From: Ardenticatenaceae bacterium
Lineage (GTDB): Bacteria; Chloroflexota; Anaerolineae; Promineifilales; Promineifilaceae
Direction: 5' to 3'
Assembly: GCA_020634245.1 (NCBI GenBank)
Contig: JACKCC010000015.1
Location: forward strand, 124,001-188,000
Length of the DNA stretch: 64,000 nt
A program made the translations under genes and the position numbers. Below, piece by piece: positions 37,487 to 45,394 of this stretch (positions are counted from its first letter, which is position 1; each line of letters opens with the position of its first letter). The notes beneath the pieces were generated by a model that did not search any database, was not told the DNA's origin, and saw nothing but the letters and a program-made list of their open reading frames with translations.

Positions 37487-38116
37487 TTACTCTTTAACCG
37501 TTTCTAATAAAGCATTGAGCATCAGGTAAGAGGAAGTTGCGCCTGGGTCCTGGTGTCCGATGCTGCGTTCGCCCAGATAGCTGGCTCGTCCTTTTCTTGC
37601 TTGCAGCGGGATGGTTGCTTTCATACCTTTTTCGGCACCCGCCACGCTTGCTTGGAGAGCTTCTACTGTGTTGCTGCCATTATTCATGGCGGTACGCATT
37701 GCATCAAGGGCAGGATACCAAGCGTCAATCATGGTTTTGTCTTCGAGTTGTGCTCGGCCGCGTTGGACGATGCCTTCAACACCGGCTTCTAGCAATTGAA
37801 GCAAATCTTCGTCACTGAGTTCTTCTTTGGCGGCCATGGCCATGCCGCTGCGCATAAAGAATGTGCCATAAAGTGGGCCACTGGCTCCGCCAACGCTGGA
37901 AATCAGTGTCATACCGGTTGTTTTGAGGATGTTGCCTATGTCTTTATCGGCTACGCTGGGTAATTTTTCCATGACTTTTTTGAAGCCACGGGCCATGTTT
38001 GTGCCATGGTCAGCATCCCCGATCGCTGAATCGAGCTGGGTGAGGTAATCTTTATTTTTGTCTAAAACGGCGGCGGATTTTTCCAGCCACTTTACAATCT
38101 GGTCTTTGGTAACCAT
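37487..38116 (-). CDS. dhaL: Dihydroxyacetone kinase, ADP-binding subunit DhaL
   Basis: A 209-residue helical-barrel protein with the Mg-ADP-binding Asp residues in LDSAIGDADHGTNMARGF, followed by SVGGASGPLYGTFFMR and a C-terminal ERSIGHQDPGATS segment. In the PTS-dependent system ADP stays bound to DhaL and is rephosphorylated by DhaM, then the phosphate goes to dihydroxyacetone on DhaK. The start has AGGAGAAGG upstream. It lies between dhaK and glpK. Confidence 0.94.
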   Translation of the reverse strand: MVTKDQIVKWLEKSAAVLDKNKDYLTQLDSAIGDADHGTNMARGFKKVMEKLPSVADKDIGNILKTTGMTLISSVGGASGPLYGTFFMRSGMAMAAKEELSDEDLLQLLEAGVEGIVQRGRAQLEDKTMIDAWYPALDAMRTAMNNGSNTVEALQASVAGAEKGMKATIPLQARKGRASYLGERSIGHQDPGATSSYLMLNALLETVKE

Positions 38117-38146
38117 GTCGAAAGACCTTCTCCTTTTCCTAATGCT

Positions 38147-38190
38147 CAGTGATCAGTGGTGGCAATCGGGCGACTGCCACTACTGATTAC
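38147..38190. repeat. Hairpin between dhaK and dhaL
   Basis: ATCAGTGGTGGCA and TGCCACTACTGAT arms with a 10-nt loop, in the 86-nt spacer. It resembles the CAGTAATCAGT-type spacer repeat near 56552-56592. Confidence 0.5.
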
Positions 38191-38202
38191 TGTTTTTAAG
38201 TG

Positions 38203-39276
38203 TTACACACCCCAGCGCAGACCAGGGGTCTTTACTGGCGCGTCCCAGAATTTGAGGATTTCGTCGTCAACCTTGAGCAATGTTATGGACATGCCTTGCA
38301 TTTCCAGAGAGGTGATGTAGGGGCCGATGAGGTTGCGAACGATTGTGAGGCCTTTGGCTTCGCAAACCTGGGTCAGTTTGCGATAAACGGCGTACAGCTC
38401 GGAAACGGGTGTGCCACCCATGCTGTTGACGAAGGCGATAACTTTGTCGCCAGCTTTGAAGGGTTCATCGGTCAGTTCCAGGTCGTACCATTCGCCTTTA
38501 TCGTTATCCCATTCGCGGACGGTGCGGGTGTATGCGCCGTCTTCGATGATGGCGAGGGCCATTTTTTCGGTGATTTCGTCGGCGGTTTGCATTTTGAGTC
38601 GTTCGCGGCCTGGTTCGCCGTGAATGCCGATGCCGAATTCGTATTCGTCGTCACCAAGTTCGAAGGTTGGTTTGCCAGCGGCAGGAACGGTGCAGGAGGT
38701 AATGGCCATACCCAGGGAACGGCCGTATTGGTTCACTTTTCGTGCCAAATCTGCACATTGTTTCAGGTTATAGCCAGCCTCAGCAGCCGCGCCAGCAATT
38801 TTCTCAACCAGTACAGTTGTGCCTACACCACGACGACCGGCCGTGTACAGACTGTCTTTTACAGCAGCATCGTCATCGATGAGGATGGACTGCACTTTGA
38901 TGCCATCGGCATAAGCTAGTTCGGCGGCCATTTCAAAGTTGAGGACGTCACCAGTGTAGTTTTTGGCCAGGAAGAGGACGCCAGCGCCGCCATCAACTGC
39001 CTTGGCTGCTTCGTACATCTGATCCGGGGTGGGGGAGGTGAACACTTCACCGGGACAGGCTGCGGAAAGCATACCCATGCCAACGAAACCGCCATGCATA
39101 GGTTCGTGGCCGCTGCCACCACCGGAGATTAGTGCTACTTTACCCTGAACCGGCGCATCCGCACGATAGACATAGTATGGCTCGAAATTGACTTTGAGCA
39201 CATCGGGATGAGCTGTCGCCAGACCTTCAAGCTGTTCTTTGACGACATCTTCAACCGCATTAATTAATTTTTTCAT
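38203..39276 (-). CDS. dhaK: Dihydroxyacetone kinase, substrate-binding subunit DhaK
   Basis: A 357-residue protein. SGGGSGHEPMHGGFVGMGML and the covalent substrate-binding His in GIGIHGEPGRER are present, as are KNYTGDVLNFEMAAE and the C-terminal MQGMSITLLKVDDE. It binds dihydroxyacetone through a hemiaminal link to His and receives phosphate from DhaL-ADP/ATP, giving dihydroxyacetone phosphate. The length matches E. coli DhaK (356). No glycerol dehydrogenase is encoded here, so dihydroxyacetone must come from elsewhere. Confidence 0.95.
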   Translation of the reverse strand: MKKLINAVEDVVKEQLEGLATAHPDVLKVNFEPYYVYRADAPVQGKVALISGGGSGHEPMHGGFVGMGMLSAACPGEVFTSPTPDQMYEAAKAVDGGAGVLFLAKNYTGDVLNFEMAAELAYADGIKVQSILIDDDAAVKDSLYTAGRRGVGTTVLVEKIAGAAAEAGYNLKQCADLARKVNQYGRSLGMAITSCTVPAAGKPTFELGDDEYEFGIGIHGEPGRERLKMQTADEITEKMALAIIEDGAYTRTVREWDNDKGEWYDLELTDEPFKAGDKVIAFVNSMGGTPVSELYAVYRKLTQVCEAKGLTIVRNLIGPYITSLEMQGMSITLLKVDDEILKFWDAPVKTPGLRWGV

Positions 39277-39300
39277 TTTTCCACCTTTGTTTCTTGACGC

Positions 39301-39352
39301 AAAAACAGGTTGGCAATTTCAATTTATTATGAAATCGCCAACTGGTTTTTTT
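39301..39352. terminator. Bidirectional terminator-like hairpin between glpF and dhaK
   Basis: A 12-bp stem with one mismatch (GTTGGCAATTTC / GAAATCGCCAAC) around a 10-nt loop, with T-run or A-run on each side. On the minus strand it is followed by CTGTTTTTG. It would partly separate glpF from the genes behind it. Confidence 0.65.
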
Positions 39353-39360
39353 ACGTAAGA

Positions 39361-40161
39361 TTATTTATTGGCCAGGAAGGGCGAAATGAACCAATCGTAG
39401 ACGAAGACGCCGATCGCGCCGGAGATGGCGGGGATGAGGACCGGGGGAACCAGCCAATAGATGCCGTCAAATAGACCCTTTGTGCCGACCAGAAGGCCGA
39501 AGATGCGGGGGCCGAGGTCACGAGCCGGGTTAATGGAGTAGCCGCTGGGGCCGCCAAGTGAGAGGCCGACAGCAACAACGGTGAAAGCAACAAGGAATGG
39601 CCCCATGTTGTGCTTGAGACCCATATTTTTCTCATCACCACTGGCCAAGACACCCCACAACAGGACCATCGTGCCAAAGAATTCGGCGATGCTGGCATTT
39701 AACAGAGAGTAGCTGCCAGTGGAACCTGCGGCATAAGAGCCTGCTTCACCCCAGAATGAACCAGCGTACAGCGCACCAGGGCCGGTGGACCAGACGTTGG
39801 GCATACCGGCGGCTACCAGGCCTTCACGATAGACAAGGTACACGCCAAGAGCACCAAGGAAAGCGCCAACAAGTTGAGCAACGATGTAAGGGCCTACCTT
39901 TGACCAGGGGAATCCACGCTTGACAGCGAGGGCAATGGTGACTGCAGGATTAATGTGCGCGCCGGACACGCCACCGGCCACATAGACGGCGACGAGTACG
40001 GCGAAACCCCAGCCAAATACAATGGTGTTCCAGTTGTAGGCTGCAGAATCGAGCCGTGCGGCTAAACCGACCTGAGCGACAACGCCATCACCCAACAGAA
40101 TAAGGACGAATGTGCCGAATATTTCAGCCATCAATTCGCCAGTTAACCCTTTTTGTTTCAT
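39361..40161 (-). CDS. glpF: Glycerol uptake facilitator (aquaglyceroporin)
   Basis: A 266-residue MIP-family channel with six membrane helices and the two pore loops HINPAVTIALA (about 66) and INPARDLGPR (about 211). The second loop has Asp after NPAR, the mark of glycerol-conducting members. It lets glycerol pass the membrane by diffusion. It is the first gene of the structural part of the locus, and the 426-nt region before it probably holds the main promoter. Confidence 0.93.
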   Translation of the reverse strand: MKQKGLTGELMAEIFGTFVLILLGDGVVAQVGLAARLDSAAYNWNTIVFGWGFAVLVAVYVAGGVSGAHINPAVTIALAVKRGFPWSKVGPYIVAQLVGAFLGALGVYLVYREGLVAAGMPNVWSTGPGALYAGSFWGEAGSYAAGSTGSYSLLNASIAEFFGTMVLLWGVLASGDEKNMGLKHNMGPFLVAFTVVAVGLSLGGPSGYSINPARDLGPRIFGLLVGTKGLFDGIYWLVPPVLIPAISGAIGVFVYDWFISPFLANK

Positions 40162-40587
40162 TTTTTTCTCCTTTTTAACTCTTCATTTTGGAATGGAAAA
40201 TGGTTTTGATTTATGTTTTGGACAAAAGTGGGTTTTGAATTGTTTACTCCTGTATCTGCCTCCTTTGGCACGTTTTTATGAACGGCCGTTTATGAAAAAC
40301 AAGTGGGAATGATATTCTTGCTTGCAATCGTTGAAGTGCCAACCTGAGGGGAGGTGTGTACATCATTGTTTTTGGGGAGATGCAACAAATTATGATTGCG
40401 AAGCCATATGAACATTATTCACTACTCAAAAGCTGCAATTTTGTACAAGTTGCAAAACACAACAACCCTATCTTACAAAAAAACTTACAAAGTACAAAAA
40501 TCTCGCCATTTGTGTTTCAGTGTGAAACTTTGTTGTGGGTAAATATGTTTCGTTATGAAACATGGTTGATTTGACAATGGCTTTGGG
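40162..40587 (-). promoter_or_regulatory. AT-rich upstream region of glpF
   Basis: A 426-nt region without a credible gene between the regulator gene and glpF. It is AT-rich and holds short direct repeats (TTGTACAAGTTGCAAAACAC, TACAAAGTACAAAA) and TTTCAnTnTGAAAC / TTTCGTTATGAAAC inverted repeats, which could be binding sites for the DhaR-like protein. A TGGCAC...TTGC pair at 40324-40341 has wrong spacing for sigma-54. Confidence 0.45.
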
Positions 40588-42570
40588 TTAGTTTTTGAAC
40601 GTATCTGGCGTGATGTTGAGGCGTTTCATTTTACGCCAAAGCGTGGTACGGCCGATTCCCAACTGCCCGGCCATTTCTTTGACTCGGCCCTCACAAGCCC
40701 AACCGGCCCGAAGTATGGCTTCCCTTTCGGCTTCTGCGGTGGTAAGAAGCGGTTCGGATTTGGGGGAGTGGGAAACGACGACACGGCCGTTACGCACCTG
40801 TTCCGGCAAATCGACCAAACGAATGATATTATCCTGCCTAAGATGAACGGCTCTTTCCAGTACCATTTCAAACTCGCGCACATTTCCCGGCCAGGGATAA
40901 CGGCACAAAATTCGCATGGCGTCTTCATCAATTGTTACCGCCGAAGATTTATTCGGTGACAATCGAGCCAAAAACTGCTCGGCCAGAACCGGAATATCTT
41001 CTTTTCGCTGGCGCAGCGGCGGGATTTCAATATTAAATACTCCAAAACGATAATACAGGTGGGAATTAAAGCTGCCATCGGCCACTAATGTGGCCAGGTC
41101 ATCCGAGGTGGTGGCAATAATGCGAACATTGACCGGAATGGGGCGAATGCTGCCAATCCGCATTACATGACCAGTTTCGATTACCTGGACCAACACCGCC
41201 TGAACTTCCAGCGACAGGGTTTCGATGTGGTCGAGCAGCAAGGTGCCGCTCTCTGCGAGTTCAAATTTGCTGGGGCGGCTTTCATGAACCTCATCTTTAT
41301 CGTAGCCCAGAAATTCGCTGATTAGCAGCTCGCGGGGAATTGTGCGGCAGTTGATAGACATGAACGGGTGGTTGGCGCGAGGGCCGGCATCATGGATGGT
41401 GCGGGCAAGATGGGTTTTGCCAACGCCACCTTCTCCAAATAGCAGCACGGGGGCTGTGCCACGTGAGGCAATCCGCACTTGCCGCAAAATGGATCGCATT
41501 TCTGTTGATTGTGATAAAACGTTATCGAAACTTAACGAAGCTTGAACCCCAACTTGTTGATAAACGAGCTTGCGGACATGTTCGATAGGCTGTAACAAAG
41601 CGATAAATCCGGTATTAAGTGTGCCTTCGCGTACGGTACGCAAGTTTATGAGGACATTGGCCGAATGACCATCCAGTTCAAAATTAACCTCTTCATCATC
41701 TAATTCTTTGTTTTTCTCAATTGCTTCTAGCAAAATGGACGGCAAGTTGATGATGTCGGTGATTGATTGTCCAAGTATAGATTGGGGGTGTAATCGCAGA
41801 ATGTTGCTGGCTCTACTGTTGATATGAGTGATTTTTAGCTCGTGGTTCCAGGCCAGCACTCCTTCACTTATGCCTTCCAGTATGGTGTTTAATTCGGTCA
41901 GGCGCAGATTGGCTTCTTCCAGGTAGAGGTTTGTTTGTAACTGGTTGGTGATGGCCCGGGCTGTGGCCATGGCCAGCGACAAAGTGTGGCTGCATGCGTT
42001 TTCTACGGGGCCGACGATGCCGATGATGCCAGCGATACGGCCGTTTGCATCATGTATGGGTGCAGCGGACGATACAAAGGGATGGTATATCTTGAAATAA
42101 TGTTCAGCCCCAACCACTTGAGTCGGCATGGCTGTAATCAGCGCCAGACCAACCGCATTTGTTCCGGCATAGGCTTCTGACCAATAGCTGCCCCTTCCCA
42201 TGCGATAATCTTCAACAATTTTTACCGTTTCTTTATCGCCCAAAACTTCAAGAGCGCAGGTTGTACCGTCTGTCAAAATGATGGCATTGTTCGAACCTTC
42301 AATGAATTGGTACACGTCTTCCATGTAGGGAATAGCTATCGTCATCAAATCGGCTTGCGATTTAAGGATGGCTGACAAAGCGGTTTCATTTAAGGATTTG
42401 GGCCGGGCGCGTAAATTGGGGTCGAAAAGGGGGGCACAGCGTTGCCAAGATGCCAGGATAACCAGGTCCAATGGATGATCATCTATTGCTTGCACATGCC
42501 CATTGGTCATGAAGGAATGCCAATATTTGTACAAGCTGTCTTGCCGTATGGGATAAGCTGTTGGAAGCAT
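40588..42570 (-). CDS. DhaR-like activator lacking the sigma-54 contact motif
   Basis: A 660-residue protein with the DhaR layout: N-terminal GAF-type sensor (about 30-210), PAS domain (about 225-330), AAA+ domain (about 340-580), and a Fis-type helix-turn-helix (ilRAGWACEGRV, then LGIGRTTLWRKMKRL). The AAA+ part is unusual: the Walker A is GEGGVGKTHLA, the GAFTGA loop is replaced by DKDEVHES, and the Walker B segment is TLLLDHIE, lacking the catalytic Glu. It should therefore not act as a normal sigma-54 activator. By position it controls the glp/dha operon. A sense of glycerol or dihydroxyacetone is inferred from DhaR relatives. Confidence 0.85.
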   Translation of the reverse strand: MLPTAYPIRQDSLYKYWHSFMTNGHVQAIDDHPLDLVILASWQRCAPLFDPNLRARPKSLNETALSAILKSQADLMTIAIPYMEDVYQFIEGSNNAIILTDGTTCALEVLGDKETVKIVEDYRMGRGSYWSEAYAGTNAVGLALITAMPTQVVGAEHYFKIYHPFVSSAAPIHDANGRIAGIIGIVGPVENACSHTLSLAMATARAITNQLQTNLYLEEANLRLTELNTILEGISEGVLAWNHELKITHINSRASNILRLHPQSILGQSITDIINLPSILLEAIEKNKELDDEEVNFELDGHSANVLINLRTVREGTLNTGFIALLQPIEHVRKLVYQQVGVQASLSFDNVLSQSTEMRSILRQVRIASRGTAPVLLFGEGGVGKTHLARTIHDAGPRANHPFMSINCRTIPRELLISEFLGYDKDEVHESRPSKFELAESGTLLLDHIETLSLEVQAVLVQVIETGHVMRIGSIRPIPVNVRIIATTSDDLATLVADGSFNSHLYYRFGVFNIEIPPLRQRKEDIPVLAEQFLARLSPNKSSAVTIDEDAMRILCRYPWPGNVREFEMVLERAVHLRQDNIIRLVDLPEQVRNGRVVVSHSPKSEPLLTTAEAEREAILRAGWACEGRVKEMAGQLGIGRTTLWRKMKRLNITPDTFKN

Positions 42571-42923
42571 AGTCTCGCCCTATTTTCAGTGAACGATGCC
42601 GTAAGAAGATGAAACGATCAAAAACCCTATATTTGCCAGATTAACACGAAACAGATTTGTTTTCAATAAACGATTCTCATCAAGGTGAAAACTGAGTAAA
42701 TCACAATTTCACGGTTGGGTTTTATCAAAATACCTTTTGTGATTTACATAAAAGTAAATCCAATAACAACCTATAGAAATTATTTATAACCAGCGATAGA
42801 AAATTTTCATTGCAGGAATGACGTATGGCACTGTTTGGGGCAACGGCCGTCACGTATAGTAAAGACGTGTTGTAATTAAGGGAGCCGGCAATTAAGCCCT
42901 CCATTAAGTTTTGGTAAACAGGT
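42571..42923. other. Divergent intergenic region
   Basis: About 350 nt between the DhaR-like gene and the ArsR-type gene. The left two-thirds is AT-rich and should contain two promoters, but I see no clear -35/-10 pair. One ACGGCCGT copy lies at about 42844. No gene is seen. Confidence 0.4.
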
Positions 42924-43241
42924 ATGGAGCTGAAAACGATTGAAACAGCCCAACAGCAAGCGGACATCTGCGCGGTTTTTGCCAACTATCGCCGGGTGCT
43001 CATCCTGTGGACGTTGGTTGAACAGGAAAAATCGGTGAGTGACATTGCAACGGCCGTTCACGCCTCCCTGCAAAGCACCTCCCAACACCTGCATCTCATG
43101 AAAGACAAAGGCATTCTACAATCCCGCCGCGATGGACAGACCGTTTATTACCGCATTGCCAACCATGACACACTGGCAAAATGCCCTCTCTTAATTGAAA
43201 CACGTCGTAATCAATTAGCTAAACATAATCAAAACAAATGA
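42924..43241 (+). CDS. ArsR-family winged-helix regulator
   Basis: A 105-residue protein with the ArsR fold: ICAVFANYRRVLILWTLV, EKSVSDIATAVHASLQ, STSQHLHLMKDKGIL, then the wing QSRRDGQTVYYRIAN. It lacks the CxCxxC metal site of ArsR and SmtB. One Cys in the first helix and one near the end (KCPLL) could form a thiol switch, as in BigR/SqrR-type sulfur sensors, but this is a guess. It is the first gene of the sulfur/electron-transfer cluster, 16 nt before tusA, so it may control it. Confidence 0.85.
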   Translation: MELKTIETAQQQADICAVFANYRRVLILWTLVEQEKSVSDIATAVHASLQSTSQHLHLMKDKGILQSRRDGQTVYYRIANHDTLAKCPLLIETRRNQLAKHNQNK

Positions 43242-43257
43242 TTTTCGGAGGAATCCC

Positions 43258-43521
43258 ATGACAACAGCAACTGTTGATTTGAACACTTTACAAGCGGCTA
43301 AAGTCGTCGATGCCCGTGGCAGTGCCTGCCCAGGCCCCCTACTGGAAGCCAAAAAAGGTATCGGCGCCATTAAAATCGGCGAAGTTTTGGAAATCTGGTC
43401 TGGCGATGCCCGTACAAAAGAAGACATTCCCAAGTGGAGCCAAAAAGTCGGCCACGAATTCCTGGGCCACCTGACCGCTGAAGGCGGCTACGACCGCATC
43501 TTCATCAAGCGAGCGAAGTAA
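43258..43521 (+). CDS. TusA/SirA-like sulfur carrier protein
   Basis: An 87-residue protein with the TusA signature: VVDARGSACPGPLLEAKKGI. The Cys in the CPGP motif carries a persulfide in this family. The remainder (GEVLEIWSGDARTKEDIPKW, then GHEFLG) is typical. TusA-like proteins pass sulfur to partner enzymes in tRNA thiolation, molybdenum cofactor formation or dissimilatory sulfur oxidation. GGAGG precedes the ATG. The next genes encode Hdr/Qmo-like proteins, as in several sulfur-metabolising bacteria. Confidence 0.92.
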   Translation: MTTATVDLNTLQAAKVVDARGSACPGPLLEAKKGIGAIKIGEVLEIWSGDARTKEDIPKWSQKVGHEFLGHLTAEGGYDRIFIKRAK

Positions 43522-43533
43522 CAAAGTAGCGAA

Positions 43534-43562
43534 GTGGCGAAGTCGCAGAGTTACTTCGCCAC
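43534..43562. repeat. Stem-loop of the AAGTGGC family
   Basis: GTGGCGAAGT, 9-nt loop, ACTTCGCCAC, preceded and followed by further GCGAAGT units. It lies in the tusA-mvhD spacer. Larger hairpins of the same type are at 57806-57864 and 58287-58347. Confidence 0.6.
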
Positions 43563-43602
43563 CCCGCCACTTCGCAACTTCCCTATTCCCGAAGGGGACG
43601 AT

Positions 43603-44031
43603 ATGAAAACCCGAGACGCAAAAATCCTTATCCTGGCCACTTTATCCGGTGGCTATGCCGGGGCCGATTCGGTGGGGCAACTGCATACCAATTACCCGGC
43701 TAACGCCTACGTTCTACCCGTTGTTTGCCCCTCTATGTTCGCCGAAGATTTTTACTTGCGTACCTTCGAGAAGGGTGTGGACGGCATTCTCGTCATGTAC
43801 AGCGGTACCGACTGCCCATACAAGGGCGGCGCGGAGCGCACAGCCGAAATTGTTAACCGTACCTATCCGTTGATGAAAGAACGGGGCATTGATCCCCGGC
43901 GGCTGCGCCTGGTAGCCATCTGTACAGTCTGCACCAAGCCGTTCCTCAAAGAAGTCAATCAGATGAACGACTTACTGCGCGGTATTGGCCCAGTGCGGGC
44001 AGAAATGGCCCACGCGGCGGCGGGCGACTAG
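43603..44031 (+). CDS. MvhD-like hydrogenase iron-sulfur subunit
   Basis: A 142-residue protein with the MvhD/FlpD fold: ILATLSGGYAGADSVGQLHT at the start, then VVCPSMFAEDFYLRTFEKGVDG and CPYKGGAERTA, ending with the IGP-x-R-A helix. Cys residues lie in VCPS, DCPY and ICTVCTKP and are expected to bind a [2Fe-2S] or [4Fe-4S] cluster. In methanogens MvhD passes electrons to HdrA; in Desulfovibrio it is the C-terminal domain of QmoB. Here it is separate. ATG at 43603 is favoured by GGGGA 4 nt upstream. Confidence 0.88.
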   Translation: MKTRDAKILILATLSGGYAGADSVGQLHTNYPANAYVLPVVCPSMFAEDFYLRTFEKGVDGILVMYSGTDCPYKGGAERTAEIVNRTYPLMKERGIDPRRLRLVAICTVCTKPFLKEVNQMNDLLRGIGPVRAEMAHAAAGD

Positions 44032-44044
44032 AGGACTAAAGACT

Positions 44045-45394
44045 ATGAGACGACAAGACCTACACGTAAACGCTCTCGTTGTGGGCGGCGGCATTGCCGG
44101 GATGCAGTCGGCGCTGGATTTGGCCGACCAAGGCTACCGGGTAGCGCTTGTAGAAAGACAGCCCAGCATCGGCGGCAAGATGATTGCTTTGAGCAAGGTC
44201 TTTCCCACGCTGGACTGCTGTTCCTGCATCACCACACCTAAAATGTCGGCCGTAGCCCATCACGAGAATATTGAGCTGTTAACGTACTGTGAAATTAATG
44301 AGATTCAGGAGAACGGCGGCGGCTTTGTGGCTCAAGTAACCAAGAAGCCGCGTTACGTCAATGAAGCGGATTGCACCGGTTGCCGCCAATGCGAGTATGC
44401 CTGTCCGATTGATATCCCCAGTGCCTTTGACCAAAACTTGGGGGCGCATCGGGCGATTCGGGTGCCGTTTTCTACGGCCGTTCCCCAAAAAGCCGTCCTC
44501 GATATTGACAATTGTTTACTCTGCGGCAAATGTGAAAAAGTGTGCCCCGTGGGCTGCATCGATTTCACCCAGCAGCCGCAAGATTTCACCATCGAAGCCG
44601 AGGCCATCGTTCTGGCCACCGGCTTTGAACTGACGCCCACCGACGCCAAAAAAGAATACGGCGCCGGCCAACTACGCAACGTCATTGAGGCGTTGACGAT
44701 GGAGCGTTTCCTGGCTCCCACCGGTCCCTACGGCCACGTATTACGGCCGTCCGACGGCAAAGAGCCAGAATCCATCGCCTATGTCCAATGTGCCGGGTCG
44801 CGTGACCAGACGTTGGGAATTGAATATTGTTCCCGTGTTTGCTGCATGTACGCCATCAAGCAGGCGATGCTGTTGTCCGGTGCGCTGCCACTGGCCGACA
44901 TCACCATCTACTACATGGACATCCGCACCTTCGGCAAAGGGTACGAACAGTTTTACCAAAATGCACGGGCCATGGGCATCGAGTTTGTCAAGGGCAAAGT
45001 GGCCCGAATCACCGAAGATGATGGGCAGAACCCCATCGTGCGTGTGGAATTGATGGATGAAGATTCCCGTGTTGTGGAACGGCCGCACGATCTGGTTGTT
45101 TTGTCTGTGGGGATGGTACCGGGATATGACCCGCAGGCTATTTATGGCATTCCAGTGGCTGGTGACGGTTTTGTCGACCTGCCATTGCCCAACATCACGC
45201 CCACCGTCACCCGTCGGCCGGGCATTTTTGTCACCGGTACGGCGGCTGGCCCGATGGACATCGTGGACAGTATTGTGATGGCGGGTGCGGCGGCGGCGGA
45301 AACGGCCGCATACCTGGAGGCGGGGCGATTACTTTCCCGGAAACTCGAAGTTTCTGGGAAAGTACCGGCCGAATTGGAGGTGGCCCATGTCTGA
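44045..45394 (+). CDS. HdrA/QmoA-like FAD iron-sulfur protein
   Basis: A 449-residue flavoprotein. The FAD site is ALVVGGGIAGMQSALDLADQ (about 10-29). The HdrA Cys motif is DCCSCITTPKM. Two ferredoxin sites are complete: CTGCRQCEYACPI (about 109) and CLLCGKCEKVCPV (about 157). Further on come VQCAGSRD and CSRVCCMYAIKQA. It fits the catalytic-like subunit QmoA or a short HdrA and should take electrons through MvhD and pass them to the second HdrA-like subunit. It begins 13 nt after mvhD and overlaps the next gene by 8 nt. Confidence 0.9.
   Translation: MRRQDLHVNALVVGGGIAGMQSALDLADQGYRVALVERQPSIGGKMIALSKVFPTLDCCSCITTPKMSAVAHHENIELLTYCEINEIQENGGGFVAQVTKKPRYVNEADCTGCRQCEYACPIDIPSAFDQNLGAHRAIRVPFSTAVPQKAVLDIDNCLLCGKCEKVCPVGCIDFTQQPQDFTIEAEAIVLATGFELTPTDAKKEYGAGQLRNVIEALTMERFLAPTGPYGHVLRPSDGKEPESIAYVQCAGSRDQTLGIEYCSRVCCMYAIKQAMLLSGALPLADITIYYMDIRTFGKGYEQFYQNARAMGIEFVKGKVARITEDDGQNPIVRVELMDEDSRVVERPHDLVVLSVGMVPGYDPQAIYGIPVAGDGFVDLPLPNITPTVTRRPGIFVTGTAAGPMDIVDSIVMAGAAAAETAAYLEAGRLLSRKLEVSGKVPAELEVAHV

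Noticed and set aside
40324..40341. Sigma-54-like promoter TGGCAC...TTGC before glpF
   Set aside because: The GG and GC elements are 13 nt apart rather than 10, and the regulator lacks the GAFTGA loop.
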